Positions 28,304 to 36,860 of a DNA stretch of 64,000 bases are shown here, in pieces; the first letter of the stretch is position 1, and each line of letters starts with the position of its first letter. Under the pieces are notes generated by a model. The model was not told the origin of the DNA. It worked only from the letters and a program-made list of their open reading frames with translations, and ran no database searches. Origin of the DNA: Rhodanobacter sp. DHB23. Its GTDB lineage: Bacteria; Pseudomonadota; Gammaproteobacteria; Xanthomonadales; Rhodanobacteraceae. The position numbers and the translations under genes are program-made. The stretch lies in NCBI RefSeq assembly GCF_014842975.1, contig NZ_JACYXK010000027.1, forward strand, positions 62,001 through 126,000. The letters are read 5' to 3'.

Positions 28304-29635
28304 ATGCGGATCCCACGGTATTCGATGCCATTCTGCGCCGCAGCGCTGTCCCTGGTGATTCTCTTTCCGCGCGCGATCCATGCCGAACAACGGGCCAGTG
28401 GCCAATGGGGGTTCGGGCGAAACGATCCATACGGCATCATCGATGCCATGGCGGCAGGCGACGTCGACAAGCTCCAGGCGCTCGGCAGGGAGGGGCTTCC
28501 GCCACCAGCGGACGACCTGGCGAAAGCCGCCTACTACCGGAGCATTTTCCGGCTCGACTCCTCGAGCGAATACGCCAGGCGATGCTCCAGTTTCGCGGGT
28601 GACGCAAGGAAGCCCAGGCCGCCTTCGGCGGACATATGCAGTGCATTGCTGTCGGGCAACGCCGCCATGCAGGGCGACATGGCGGCCTGGGCCAGCCTCC
28701 TGTGGGATACGGCGGACCCCGGGACGCCCCCGCCATTCGATCCCGGCGCCTATGGAAACACGCCCCGTAGCGCGATCTCCCCTGCAGCAGCCGAGCATGT
28801 CGTGCCCAACCTCTGGCGGGACGATCCGGCACCCGCTGCCGGCCAGGGGAACATGCGGGACGTGCCCCTGAGCGCCCGGCGGCCATTTGCCATCGGTATC
28901 ACCCTGAACGGCGTGCGGACCATCGCGATACTCGACACTGGAACGAATCTTTCCGTCATCCGCCCCGAGGTCGCGAAGTCGGCAAAAGTCCGCATCAATC
29001 CCGCCGCATTCGGATCGATCTCGACCAGCTACGACACCAAGGGCGACATCGATTCGCCCCGGATCCATCTCGGCACGGCGGACTCCCTCGACATCGCCGA
29101 CCGGAATGGGGCCGTGGCAGCGGCAGGCAGGCACATTCCCGCCGTCGTCACGGGCAACGTGAATCTCGTTGGCACGCAATTGCTGGAAGCGTTGGGAGCC
29201 GTCCTGCTGGAAGAAGACCAGCTCGTCATCCACCCTGCGAACGTGCGGTGCGGGCAACCCCTGCACATTGCATCCAGGGCGGCCGGCGAATTCCTGCTTG
29301 CGCTACCGCTCAAGATCAACGGCAAGGTACGGAATGCGGCTTTCGATACCGGGAACAGCGAATACCTCACCGGCACGGGCGTGGCGTCGCATGGCCCCGA
29401 TGCGACGGCCGTCCGCTCCTACGACTACCACACGATCAACGGTGAAAGGCACGCCAGCTATTACGTGGAAACCGTGACGCTCGGAGACGGAAAGACCAGG
29501 ATACCCGCGAGGATCGTCCCGGACGATCGCGCGCCATACCCTTATGTCGCCGGCCTTCCGTTTCTCCGGGATCACGATGTGTACATCGATTTCCAGAAGC
29601 GCCTCGCATGCGTTTTCACGAAACACGCCAGGTGA
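28304..29635 (+). CDS. Secreted retropepsin-like protein with two DTG motifs
   Basis: A 443-residue protein with signal peptide MRIPRYSMPFCAAALSLVIL (cleavage near IHA). It carries two aspartyl-protease-type motifs: AILDTGTNLSVI (Asp211) and AAFDTGNSEYL (Asp348). Each is followed by the beta-strand pattern of the retropepsin fold. Retropepsins normally need two chains to build one active site; here both halves are in one chain, as in pepsin. An AGGAAAC ribosome-binding site lies just before the ATG. Its third codon positions are visibly less GC-rich than in flanking genes. Proteolytic activity and substrate are inferred only. Confidence 0.78.
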   Translation: MRIPRYSMPFCAAALSLVILFPRAIHAEQRASGQWGFGRNDPYGIIDAMAAGDVDKLQALGREGLPPPADDLAKAAYYRSIFRLDSSSEYARRCSSFAGDARKPRPPSADICSALLSGNAAMQGDMAAWASLLWDTADPGTPPPFDPGAYGNTPRSAISPAAAEHVVPNLWRDDPAPAAGQGNMRDVPLSARRPFAIGITLNGVRTIAILDTGTNLSVIRPEVAKSAKVRINPAAFGSISTSYDTKGDIDSPRIHLGTADSLDIADRNGAVAAAGRHIPAVVTGNVNLVGTQLLEALGAVLLEEDQLVIHPANVRCGQPLHIASRAAGEFLLALPLKINGKVRNAAFDTGNSEYLTGTGVASHGPDATAVRSYDYHTINGERHASYYVETVTLGDGKTRIPARIVPDDRAPYPYVAGLPFLRDHDVYIDFQKRLACVFTKHAR

Positions 29636-29906
29636 TGTCCTCCGCGAAGCCCTGTACGCCTGCATGCCGATACTGCGGGACCAGGCAAACCGTCGCCGGA
29701 TTTCGCCGGCGGCGCCTGGCTGGCGACGCACGGAACGGCGGCGATGCACGGAACGCAGGACCAGCCAACGTCATCGCGCCACGCGCCCAGTCGCGCCTCG
29801 CGCGGCGGCGCTGTGGCCAACCAGCCCGATGCTATCCTGCCCGCACTGCGCCGGCCTGCACCTGCGGCCGCGCGCAGGCTCGGACGGGTGATCGGCGGGG
29901 GATCGA
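29636..29906. other. Gap between the retropepsin-like and GGDEF genes, repeats only
   Basis: About 270 bases without a credible gene. It holds the right 19-bp direct repeat, an 18-bp imperfect tandem repeat at 29723-29758, and a degenerate third copy of the direct repeat near 29755-29776. The TTG-initiated GGDEF gene follows. Confidence 0.6.
29678..29696. repeat. 19-bp direct repeat, right copy
   Basis: Identical over 19 bases to 28238-28256, in the same orientation. It lies 42 bases after the stop of the retropepsin-like gene. Confidence 0.85.
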
Positions 29907-32900
29907 TTGGGCTGGCTTGCGCGACTGACCGTGGCGGCACTGCTGGCGCTGGGCGTGCCGACCGCGGCGAATGCGCAACAGGCGGCGGCGCTCGACCTGT
30001 TCGACCTCGGCGCGCCGTCGTTCACCACCTTCACCACGCGCGACGGCCTGCCCGACCCCGTCACCGTGACCACGCAGACCGACCGGCAGGGCGTCACCTG
30101 GGTGGGCACGCCGCACGGCCTGGCCTGGTACGACGGCCGCCGCTGGCAGGCGCTGGACGATCCCGCGCTGGGCGGCTACATCCAGCAACTGTTCGTGGAC
30201 GACCACGGCACGTTGTGGGCCTGCGGCAGCGCCTTCGGGCTGGCGCGATACGACGGCACGCAGTGGCACGTCGACGGGGACGCGGACGGGCTGACCACGC
30301 GCGACGTGCGGCGCCTGGTCGAAACCGACGGAACGGACGGCAGGCGCCTGTGGGCCGTGAGCCCCGACGCCGGCCTGTTCTACCGCGCACAGGGCCGCTG
30401 GCATGCGGCCACGGGCAATGCGCAACTGCCGCATGCCGGCTTCCTCGTGCTGGCGCAGACCCGCGGCCTGTCCGGCCATCCGCGCCTGTGGGCCGGCTCG
30501 GTCAGGGACGGCCTGTGGTACCGCGAAGGCGACGGCCCCTGGGAACACTTCGGCGCACCCAGCTTCGATGCCGGCCACGGGCTGTCGTACCTGCTCGTCA
30601 CGCACGCGCATGGCGGGGAAGCCCTGTGGCTGTCGTCCTACGACACCGGCCTCTGGCGCCTCGACGCGCACGGCCTGCGCCACTGGAGCCTGGCCTCGGG
30701 CGAGCTGCCGACCAACATCATCTACGACATGGCGGAGACGCCGATCGCGGGCGGCGACTCCGCCGTGTGGGCCTCCTCGCGCGACGGCCTGCTGCGCGTC
30801 TACCACGACCGCGTGCAGGTGTTCGACCGCCGCTACGGTCTGCCGTCGGACGCGGTGCGCGGGGTGCGCGCCTGGCGCAGCCCCGGCGGCACCTACGTGC
30901 TGTGGGTCGCCACCGAGGACGGCCTGGCCCGCGCCGTGATGGACGGTGGCGCATGGAAAACCGTGTCCCTGCTGGGCGCGCACCAGACCGGCGTGCTCGG
31001 CGTGCTGCTGGATCGCGACGCGCAGGGCAACGAGCGGCTGTGGGTCGGTTCCGACGGCGACGGACTGGGCCTCTACCAGCAGCACCGCTGGCACTACTAC
31101 GACAAGGCCTCCGGATCATTGCCCGGCGACGACGTGAACATGATCGTGCGCGCCGACGACGCGCAAGGCCGGCCGGCGGTCTGGCTGGGCACGGACGACG
31201 GCCAGCTGCTGCGCGTGGACGACGGACCGCTGTTCCACCCGGTGGACACGCCGTGGCCGAAGACATCCGGCCAGCACGTCAACGACATGCTCGGCCGCCG
31301 CATCGACGGCAAGCCGGAGCAATGGTTCGCCACCGACGACTCCGGGACCTATCGCCTGCGCGACGGCAAGTGGGCGTCTTTCCGCCCGGCCGGCGCCACC
31401 GGCAATTGGTCGGTGCGCAAGCTGCTGGCGCAGACCACCGCCGGCGGCGGCCAATGGCTGTGGGCCACCAGCGACCAGGGACTGGCGCGCTTCGACGGCA
31501 CGCAGTGGACACTGTTCGGGCGCGAGATCGGCCTGCCCGGCACCGACCTGATCGGCATGCAGCTGATCCCCGATGCCCGCGGCCGCCCCGTCCTGTGGCT
31601 GGGCAGCCGCCGCCACGGCGCCATCCGCGTGGATATCGGCGACCCGCTGCATCCGCACGCCCTGCCGCAGGATCTGCCGCCGCCGCCCGACCTCACCACC
31701 GACGGCGGCTTGGCCGACGCCAGCGGCCGCATCTACCTGTGCACCGACTCCGGCGTGCAGCTGCTCACGCCGGAGTCGGGCGGTTTCCGCTCGCAGGTGT
31801 TCACGGTGCGCGACGGCATGGTCAACAACGAGTGCAATCCCGATGCGCAGTTCATCGACGCGCACGACCGCTACTGGACCGGCACCCTGGGCGGGCTGAT
31901 CGTGCACGACCCGGCACTGCGCAGGCCCGACCACGACGCCAAGCCGCTGATGCTGGTCGACGTGCGCGTGGACGAACGTCCCGTGCATGGCAGGCCCGTC
32001 GTCGTGCCGCCGGGACAGCACGAGCTGCGCGTCGACTTCGCCCTGCTCTCGTGGCAGCGCGAGAGCGAGTCGCGCTTCCGCACCTGGCTGGAAGGCTTCG
32101 GCGCGGAGCCCGGCCCGTGGACGGAGGACAACTTCCGCGACATCGGCGCACTGCCCCATGGCCGTTACGTGCTGCACATCGAAGGCCGCGACTACGCCGG
32201 CAACCTCAGCCGGACCATCCTGCTGCCGATCGTGGTGATGCCGCACTGGTGGCAGCGGCCAGCGGCGCTGGCGCTGTTCGCCGTGCTGGCGCTTGCCGCA
32301 CTCTATGGCCTGCTGCGCTGGCGCACGCTGGCGCTGCGCAGACGGCAGCACGCGCTGGAACGGCGCATCGACGCGCGCACCGAGGAGCTCAACAAGGCCA
32401 ACCGGCAACTGCAGGAGCTCGCCCGGCGCGACGGGCTGACCGGCCTGTTCAACCGGCGCTGGCTGATGGAGGCGCTGCGACCCGGCCCCGGCGGCCTGCG
32501 CAGGCAGCGCAGCGTGCAGACCGCGCTGGTCTTCATCGACGTGGACGACTTCAAGACCTACAACGACCGCTACGGCCACCTCGCCGGCGACCACGCGCTG
32601 CGCATCGTGGCCGAGACCCTGCTCAAATTCGCGCCCGCCGACGCCGTGGTCGCCCGCTACGGCGGCGAGGAGTTCGCCTGCCTGCTGTTCGACACCAGCC
32701 TGGGCGCGGCCCACGCGATCGCCGAGCGCATGCGCGCCGCCGTGGCCAACCGCGACGCGGCCGCCCACGGCGAAGCCGTGCGCCGCATCACCATCAGTGC
32801 CGGCGTGGCCTGCCAGCAACTGCTGCCGGACGACGATGCCGAGGACCTGCTGCGCGAGGCCGACGAGGCGCTGTACGCCGCCAAGCGCGCCGGCCGCAAC

Positions 32901-32930
32901 TGCGTGCGCGACGCCGCGCACGAGTTGTGA
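29907..32930 (+). CDS. Propeller sensor diguanylate cyclase (Reg_prop / Y_Y_Y / GGDEF)
   Basis: A 1007-residue membrane sensor. A signal peptide or anchor (MGWLARLTVAALLALGVPTA) precedes about 650 residues of two-component-regulator propeller repeats, with motifs such as TLWACGSAFGLARYDG and LWATSDQGLARFDGTQW. A Y_Y_Y domain (about 690-775), one transmembrane helix (about 780-805) and a short coiled coil then lead to a GGDEF domain with active-site GGEEF at 919-923. No RxxD inhibitory site is found at the usual spacing. It should make cyclic di-GMP in response to a periplasmic signal. The start is TTG, with a GGGGGA ribosome-binding site five bases upstream. Confidence 0.9.
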   Translation: MGWLARLTVAALLALGVPTAANAQQAAALDLFDLGAPSFTTFTTRDGLPDPVTVTTQTDRQGVTWVGTPHGLAWYDGRRWQALDDPALGGYIQQLFVDDHGTLWACGSAFGLARYDGTQWHVDGDADGLTTRDVRRLVETDGTDGRRLWAVSPDAGLFYRAQGRWHAATGNAQLPHAGFLVLAQTRGLSGHPRLWAGSVRDGLWYREGDGPWEHFGAPSFDAGHGLSYLLVTHAHGGEALWLSSYDTGLWRLDAHGLRHWSLASGELPTNIIYDMAETPIAGGDSAVWASSRDGLLRVYHDRVQVFDRRYGLPSDAVRGVRAWRSPGGTYVLWVATEDGLARAVMDGGAWKTVSLLGAHQTGVLGVLLDRDAQGNERLWVGSDGDGLGLYQQHRWHYYDKASGSLPGDDVNMIVRADDAQGRPAVWLGTDDGQLLRVDDGPLFHPVDTPWPKTSGQHVNDMLGRRIDGKPEQWFATDDSGTYRLRDGKWASFRPAGATGNWSVRKLLAQTTAGGGQWLWATSDQGLARFDGTQWTLFGREIGLPGTDLIGMQLIPDARGRPVLWLGSRRHGAIRVDIGDPLHPHALPQDLPPPPDLTTDGGLADASGRIYLCTDSGVQLLTPESGGFRSQVFTVRDGMVNNECNPDAQFIDAHDRYWTGTLGGLIVHDPALRRPDHDAKPLMLVDVRVDERPVHGRPVVVPPGQHELRVDFALLSWQRESESRFRTWLEGFGAEPGPWTEDNFRDIGALPHGRYVLHIEGRDYAGNLSRTILLPIVVMPHWWQRPAALALFAVLALAALYGLLRWRTLALRRRQHALERRIDARTEELNKANRQLQELARRDGLTGLFNRRWLMEALRPGPGGLRRQRSVQTALVFIDVDDFKTYNDRYGHLAGDHALRIVAETLLKFAPADAVVARYGGEEFACLLFDTSLGAAHAIAERMRAAVANRDAAAHGEAVRRITISAGVACQQLLPDDDAEDLLREADEALYAAKRAGRNCVRDAAHEL

Positions 32931-32942
32931 CCGCATGGCGGC

Positions 32943-33602
32943 TCAGCGCCGCTTGCGCCACAGGCTCACGCGCCGCCCCACGGCCAACGGCTGCCAACCG
33001 AAGTGCCCCGCCACCCAGCGCAGCGAGGCCTCGGAATGGAACCCCACGTGCGTGGGGTCGCGGTGGTAATGCCAGCGCGGGAAGTCCGCCCGCGGCGGTC
33101 GCAACTCGGTCATCAGGCCCAGCAGGCCGCTGGGCGCGAGCAGCGCGTCGATGCGCGCGAGATCGCGCAACGGCGCGTGCATGTGTTCCAGCACTTCGCT
33201 GCAGGTGACGAAGTCGTAGCGCGCGGCCAGCGGCGCTTCGTCGGAAGCGAAGAACGGGTCGTAGCCCAGCGTGGGGAAGCCCGCCTCGCCCAGCATCGCC
33301 GCCAGCGCCGGCGCCGCGCCGCAACCGTAGTCGAGCCCACGCGCGCCGGGCGCGAGCCGCGCCATCAGCGGTTCGGCCAGCTGCGCGAGGAAGCGGCGGT
33401 AGCCGGGATCGCCGATGCGGTTGTCGTGCGTGCCGTAGTAGGCGCGCTCGGCCGCGGCATCCAGCCAGGTCGACGGATCGCGGCTGACCAGGTCGCAGCG
33501 CGGACAATGCCGGTAGGCGCCCGTGGTTTCGCGCCAGGCCATGCCGGTCGCCGCCCCGCACAGCGGGCACGCGACCGCCGCGTCAGCGGATGCCGAGTCC
33601 AT
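32943..33602 (-). CDS. Class I SAM-dependent methyltransferase with N-terminal zinc knuckle
   Basis: A 219-residue protein. The N-terminus has paired cysteines (CPLCG near residue 12 and CPRC near 33) that look like a zinc ribbon. The SAM-binding motif I is GLDYGCGAAPALAAML. YDFVTCSEVLEHMHAPLRDL is motif II and the post-motif, as in the Methyltransf_23 group, with HYHRDPTHVGFHSEASL later. Its first 20 bases overlap the end of murD2, so it is translationally coupled to the MurL/MurD2 operon. The substrate is unknown. Confidence 0.85.
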   Translation of the reverse strand: MDSASADAAVACPLCGAATGMAWRETTGAYRHCPRCDLVSRDPSTWLDAAAERAYYGTHDNRIGDPGYRRFLAQLAEPLMARLAPGARGLDYGCGAAPALAAMLGEAGFPTLGYDPFFASDEAPLAARYDFVTCSEVLEHMHAPLRDLARIDALLAPSGLLGLMTELRPPRADFPRWHYHRDPTHVGFHSEASLRWVAGHFGWQPLAVGRRVSLWRKRR

Positions 33603-34938
33603 CGATGCCGATGGTTTCGACGGCGAAGCCGGCCAGTTCCGCGAAGTGGCGGCCGCGCTCGGCGTAATCCTTGAACTGGTCGAAGCTGGGCGCCCCGGGC
33701 GACAGCAGCACCACGCCGCCTGCAGGCGTGACCGTGCGCGCCATCGCCACCGCGTCCGCGAAATCCTCGGCCTCGCCCAGCGGCACGCTGGCCTTGGCGG
33801 CGCGCAGCGCCTGCGCGATGCGCGGGCCGTTGGCGCCTTGCGTGACGATGCGCAGGTCGGTGCGCTCCTTCACCGCCTGCACGAAATCCGACCAGTCCAG
33901 CCCGCGGTCGTGCCCGCCCACGATCACCGTTACCTCGCGCCCGGCGAGGCTGTCCAGCGCGGCCAGCGTGGCCAGCGGCGTGGTGCTGATGGAATCGTTG
34001 ATCCACGCCAGGCCATCGTGCATGCCCAACGGCTGCAGGCGATGCGGCAACGGGCGGAAGTCCGCCAGTGCAGGCGCCGCCTCGACTGCGTCGTAGCCCA
34101 GCGTTTCCAGTGCGGCCAGCGCGGCGCAGGCGTTGAGCGCGTTGTGCAGGCCGGGCGCGGCCATCGCATGGAGGTCGAACACGGCATGCCCACCGCGGCG
34201 GATCGCGCCGTCGGCCACATGCCAGCCTTCCGGCGTGCCGAACAGGAGGCGGTGCGGATGTGCGGCGGTGCGCTCCAGCAACGGTGCCTGCTGGCCGTTG
34301 ACCAGCAGGGTGCGCGATACGTCGGCCAGCTTGAGCTTGTCGGCCACGTAGCGTTCGCGTGAACCATGCCAGTCGAGGTGTTCCTCGTACAGGCTGGTGA
34401 CCACGCCGAGTTCCAGCGGGCCCGCTTCGCCGGTCTGGAAGCTGGAGAGCTCGATGGCCCATAGCTCGGCATGCTGCCCCGGCAGTTCCAGCAGCGGCAG
34501 GCCGATATTCCCGGCCAGCGCGGTGCGCACGCCCAGGCCCCGCGCGAGATGCGCGATGAAGGCGGTGGTGGTGCTCTTGCCCTTGGTGCCGGTGACGGCG
34601 ATCACGCGCGCATCCTGGTTCTCCGCGAACCACAGCGCAGTGCCGGAAGTGAACAGCGTGCCCTGCGCCTGCGCGGTGGTCACGGCGGCCTTGTAGGCGG
34701 AGATGCCCGGCGACTTTACCACCACGTCGTAGGCGCACAGCGCCACCGAACCGGGTTCCTGGCCGTAGACGGTGAGCGCAGCGTCGAACGCGCGTGCCGC
34801 GTCGGCCTCCCCCTCGCTGCAATACAGCGCCAGCGGAAGCTGCGGCAGCCGCGCGCGGATGGCACTGATCGCGGCGCGGCCCTCACGACCAAAGCCCCAG
34901 ATCGCGACGCGCTTGCCCGCCAGCTCAACGATGCGCAT
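33583..34938 (-). CDS. murD2: UDP-N-acetylmuramoyl-L-alanine:L-glutamate ligase MurD2
   Basis: A Mur ligase of 451 residues that lies beside MurL. In Xanthomonas the MurD2 enzyme adds L-Glu (not D-Glu) to UDP-MurNAc-L-Ala. Visible features are the N-terminal Rossmann domain (GKRVAIWGFGREGRAAISAI), ATP loop VTGTKGKSTTTAFIAHLARG, ELSSFQTGEAGPLELGVVTS, and the C-terminal WINDSISTTPLATLAALDS. The ATG at 34938 has an AGGAG ribosome-binding site; an in-frame upstream extension does not. It is 39 bases downstream of murL. A generic MurD annotation would miss the L-Glu specificity, which is inferred from linkage to MurL. Confidence 0.9.
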   Translation of the reverse strand: MRIVELAGKRVAIWGFGREGRAAISAIRARLPQLPLALYCSEGEADAARAFDAALTVYGQEPGSVALCAYDVVVKSPGISAYKAAVTTAQAQGTLFTSGTALWFAENQDARVIAVTGTKGKSTTTAFIAHLARGLGVRTALAGNIGLPLLELPGQHAELWAIELSSFQTGEAGPLELGVVTSLYEEHLDWHGSRERYVADKLKLADVSRTLLVNGQQAPLLERTAAHPHRLLFGTPEGWHVADGAIRRGGHAVFDLHAMAAPGLHNALNACAALAALETLGYDAVEAAPALADFRPLPHRLQPLGMHDGLAWINDSISTTPLATLAALDSLAGREVTVIVGGHDRGLDWSDFVQAVKERTDLRIVTQGANGPRIAQALRAAKASVPLGEAEDFADAVAMARTVTPAGGVVLLSPGAPSFDQFKDYAERGRHFAELAGFAVETIGIDGLGIR

Positions 34939-34977
34939 GACAGCCGCTCCTACGGCCGCTCCCGTGCGGGACAACGC

Positions 34978-36324
34978 TCATGCGCCGATGGCCTTCAGCG
35001 CCGCCTGCAAACGCGCCGGCACGCGATGCTCGGCGGAAAGCTCCAGCCACGGCTCCAGCGCGAGTTGCGCGGCATCGAGCTGCGGCAGGATCTCGTCGCG
35101 GAAGCGCGCCACCAGCGCGTCCTCCTGCCACTCGGGCCGCTGGCCCAGCGCATGCATCGCCGCGCGCGCCTCGGCGCCCTCGCCCACGCACTCGAACGGC
35201 TTGTGGTCCTGGTATTCCAGCAGCGCATCGAAGCCCGCCGCCTGCGCCTCGTCGTCGAGCAGGTTGCGGCCGAAGATCGCCAGCAGGCGCGGCTTGGGCA
35301 GGAACGGCGCCAGCGCGAGGAACACGAAGTGGCACTTGGGGCACTGCCCGCACCAGCGGTCCGCCGGCTTGGGGCCGAGAATCCTGAAGTTGCGGTTGCA
35401 GCTGGAAAACACGTCGAAGTACGGCGTGAGCCTGGCGAACGCACGGGTGATCGCCAGCTCGGAATACGGCCGCAGCAGCGAGCAGTAATCCAGGTCGGCG
35501 GCGACGTGCGTGTGCAGCCAGTCGCCGAGCAGCTGCTCGAACGCGTAGCCCTTGCTCCACTGGTGGTTCACCTGCTGGCCGTCGTATTCCAGCGTGGCGG
35601 CGGAGGCGGAGCGTTCGTTGGCGAAGGCGATCGAGTCGTGGTCGTAGAGGATCGCGGCCACGGCGAGGATGGCCGAGTTCACCGCGGTGACCGGGATGTG
35701 CCCGTTCCAGGCCCCGCGCTGGTTGAGTTCGAACAGCGCCGGTGCCAGCTCGCGCTGGATGTTGCGCGTGGGCAGGCCGGTGCGCTCGGCGCAGGCGGCG
35801 ATCAGCGCGGAATTGCCCACCCATACCGCGGTGGCTGCGCCGCCGGCGGACTTGATTGCTTCCACCGCGACGAGGGAATCCTTGCCGCCGCCGATCGGGA
35901 CGAGGGTGTTCTGGCGCAAACCCAGCGCCGGGACCTGGGCGGCGGCGGATGCACCGCGCGGGAAGTGGATGCGACCTCGCAGGTCCAGCCCGTTGCGATA
36001 CGCGAACTCCGCGAGACCGTGCAGGTAGAGCGCATCGAGCAGGTCCGCCGTGGCATCGTCCAGCAGGCCATCCGCCACTTCGATCTTCGGCGGCACGCCG
36101 GCCTTGTAGTAGCTCACGCCGGCGATCAGGTGCAGCAGCTTCAGCGCGGCGTCGAACGCAGCCTGCCGTGCCGCCGGCAACTCGGGCGCGTCAGGGAAGC
36201 GGATGCGCTCCACCATGGGTTCGCCGTCGTCGAAGGCGTACGCCAGCTCGGCCACGCCGTCGGCGTAGCGCGCATGCAGGAAGCGGAACACCTGGGTCAG
36301 GCGAGGGTTGGTGCTGGTGGTCAC
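34978..36324 (-). CDS. murL: UDP-MurNAc-L-Ala-L-Glu epimerase MurL
   Basis: A 448-residue protein beginning VTTSTNPRLTQVFRFLHARY (GTG start). It is the family that epimerises the terminal L-Glu of UDP-MurNAc-L-Ala-L-Glu to D-Glu in Xanthomonas. A PP-loop-like ATP site is visible in RQNTLVPIGGGKDSLVAVEA, with AVWVGNSALIAACAERTGLP after it. A cysteine-rich segment LGPKPADRWCGQCPKCHFVF follows. The GTG at 36324 overlaps the stop of the DUF559 remnant, and a GGAG box lies upstream. With MurD2 it bypasses free D-glutamate and the MurI racemase. Confidence 0.88.
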   Translation of the reverse strand: MTTSTNPRLTQVFRFLHARYADGVAELAYAFDDGEPMVERIRFPDAPELPAARQAAFDAALKLLHLIAGVSYYKAGVPPKIEVADGLLDDATADLLDALYLHGLAEFAYRNGLDLRGRIHFPRGASAAAQVPALGLRQNTLVPIGGGKDSLVAVEAIKSAGGAATAVWVGNSALIAACAERTGLPTRNIQRELAPALFELNQRGAWNGHIPVTAVNSAILAVAAILYDHDSIAFANERSASAATLEYDGQQVNHQWSKGYAFEQLLGDWLHTHVAADLDYCSLLRPYSELAITRAFARLTPYFDVFSSCNRNFRILGPKPADRWCGQCPKCHFVFLALAPFLPKPRLLAIFGRNLLDDEAQAAGFDALLEYQDHKPFECVGEGAEARAAMHALGQRPEWQEDALVARFRDEILPQLDAAQLALEPWLELSAEHRVPARLQAALKAIGA

Positions 36325-36726
36325 TTGTCAGTCTCCGCGGCGCGCCCCCTCTCCCCTTCGGGGAGAGGGCTGGGGTGAGGGGCCGGACTGGCCAAAGCCG
36401 CCAGGATCACCTCGAGCACGCCCTCGATATTCGTCAGTACGTCATTGTCCCAGAAACGCAGCACGCGGTAGCCCATGGTTTCCAGCTTGCGCGTACGTGT
36501 CTCGTCGTAAATCACCTGTTCGCCATGCTGGCTACCGTCCAGTTCCACGATCAAGCCCGCATCCGGACAGGCGAAATCAGCGATATAGCGGTCGATCTCG
36601 TGCTGGCGGCGGAATTTCCAGCCTTGCATCTGGCGGGCAGTTGCGCAGGTGGCGCCAGAGTTTCTGTTCGGCGTCTGTCTGACCGACCCTCAAGCGCCGT
36701 GCCCTGCCCACATTCATGCGTTTCAT
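36321..36726 (-). pseudogene. Frameshifted DUF559 (very-short-patch-repair-like) endonuclease
   Basis: Two abutting frames together give one DUF559 protein. The first (from ATG 36726) reads MKRMNVGRARRLRVGQTDAE and KLWRHLRN, then loses homology near 36630. The second supplies QGWKFRRQHEIDRYIADFAC, LIVELDGSQH and RVLRFWDNDVL, the catalytic part. A one-base shift around 36625-36640 (just after HLRN) explains the break. The C-terminus reads through a REP hairpin (36347-36369), giving a PHPSPLPEGERGR tail. It lies between lysC-lysA and murL and its stop overlaps the murL start. Confidence 0.8.
36347..36369. repeat. REP hairpin (CCCTCTCCCC family)
   Basis: CCCTCTCCCC (36347-36356) pairs perfectly with GGGGAGAGGG (36360-36369), and a GGCTGGGGTGAGGGG tail follows. 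The same family recurs in degenerate form at 36770-36858 and as cores at 41307-41325, 52351-52376 and 52449-52470. Confidence 0.8.
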
Positions 36727-36769
36727 CCTTGAAACCTCGCCTTGTTGGTCAATCCACCGCGAGCACCCG

Positions 36770-36858
36770 CCCCTCACCCCAGCCCTCTTCCTCGCTCCTC
36801 AAAGCAGGGCCATCCATGGCCCTTCCCCGCATCCCAGAGGGAAGAGGGGGAGAAGCTG
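36770..36858. repeat. Degenerate REP element downstream of lysC-lysA
   Basis: CCCTCACCCCAGCCCTCTTC at the left end and a purine-rich AGAGGGAAGAGGGGGAGAAG at the right end form an interrupted inverted repeat. It is the inverted counterpart of the element at 36347-36385. Together the two bracket the DUF559 remnant. Confidence 0.65.
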
Positions 36859-36860
36859 CG

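Noticed and set aside
24466-28470. A very long minus-strand open frame opposite DUF3300, the M13 peptidase and the sulfotransferase
   Set aside because: It is the antisense shadow of GC-rich genes: it has no conserved motif and is low in complexity (Val/Gly/Arg/His/Ala), while the plus strand has clear families.
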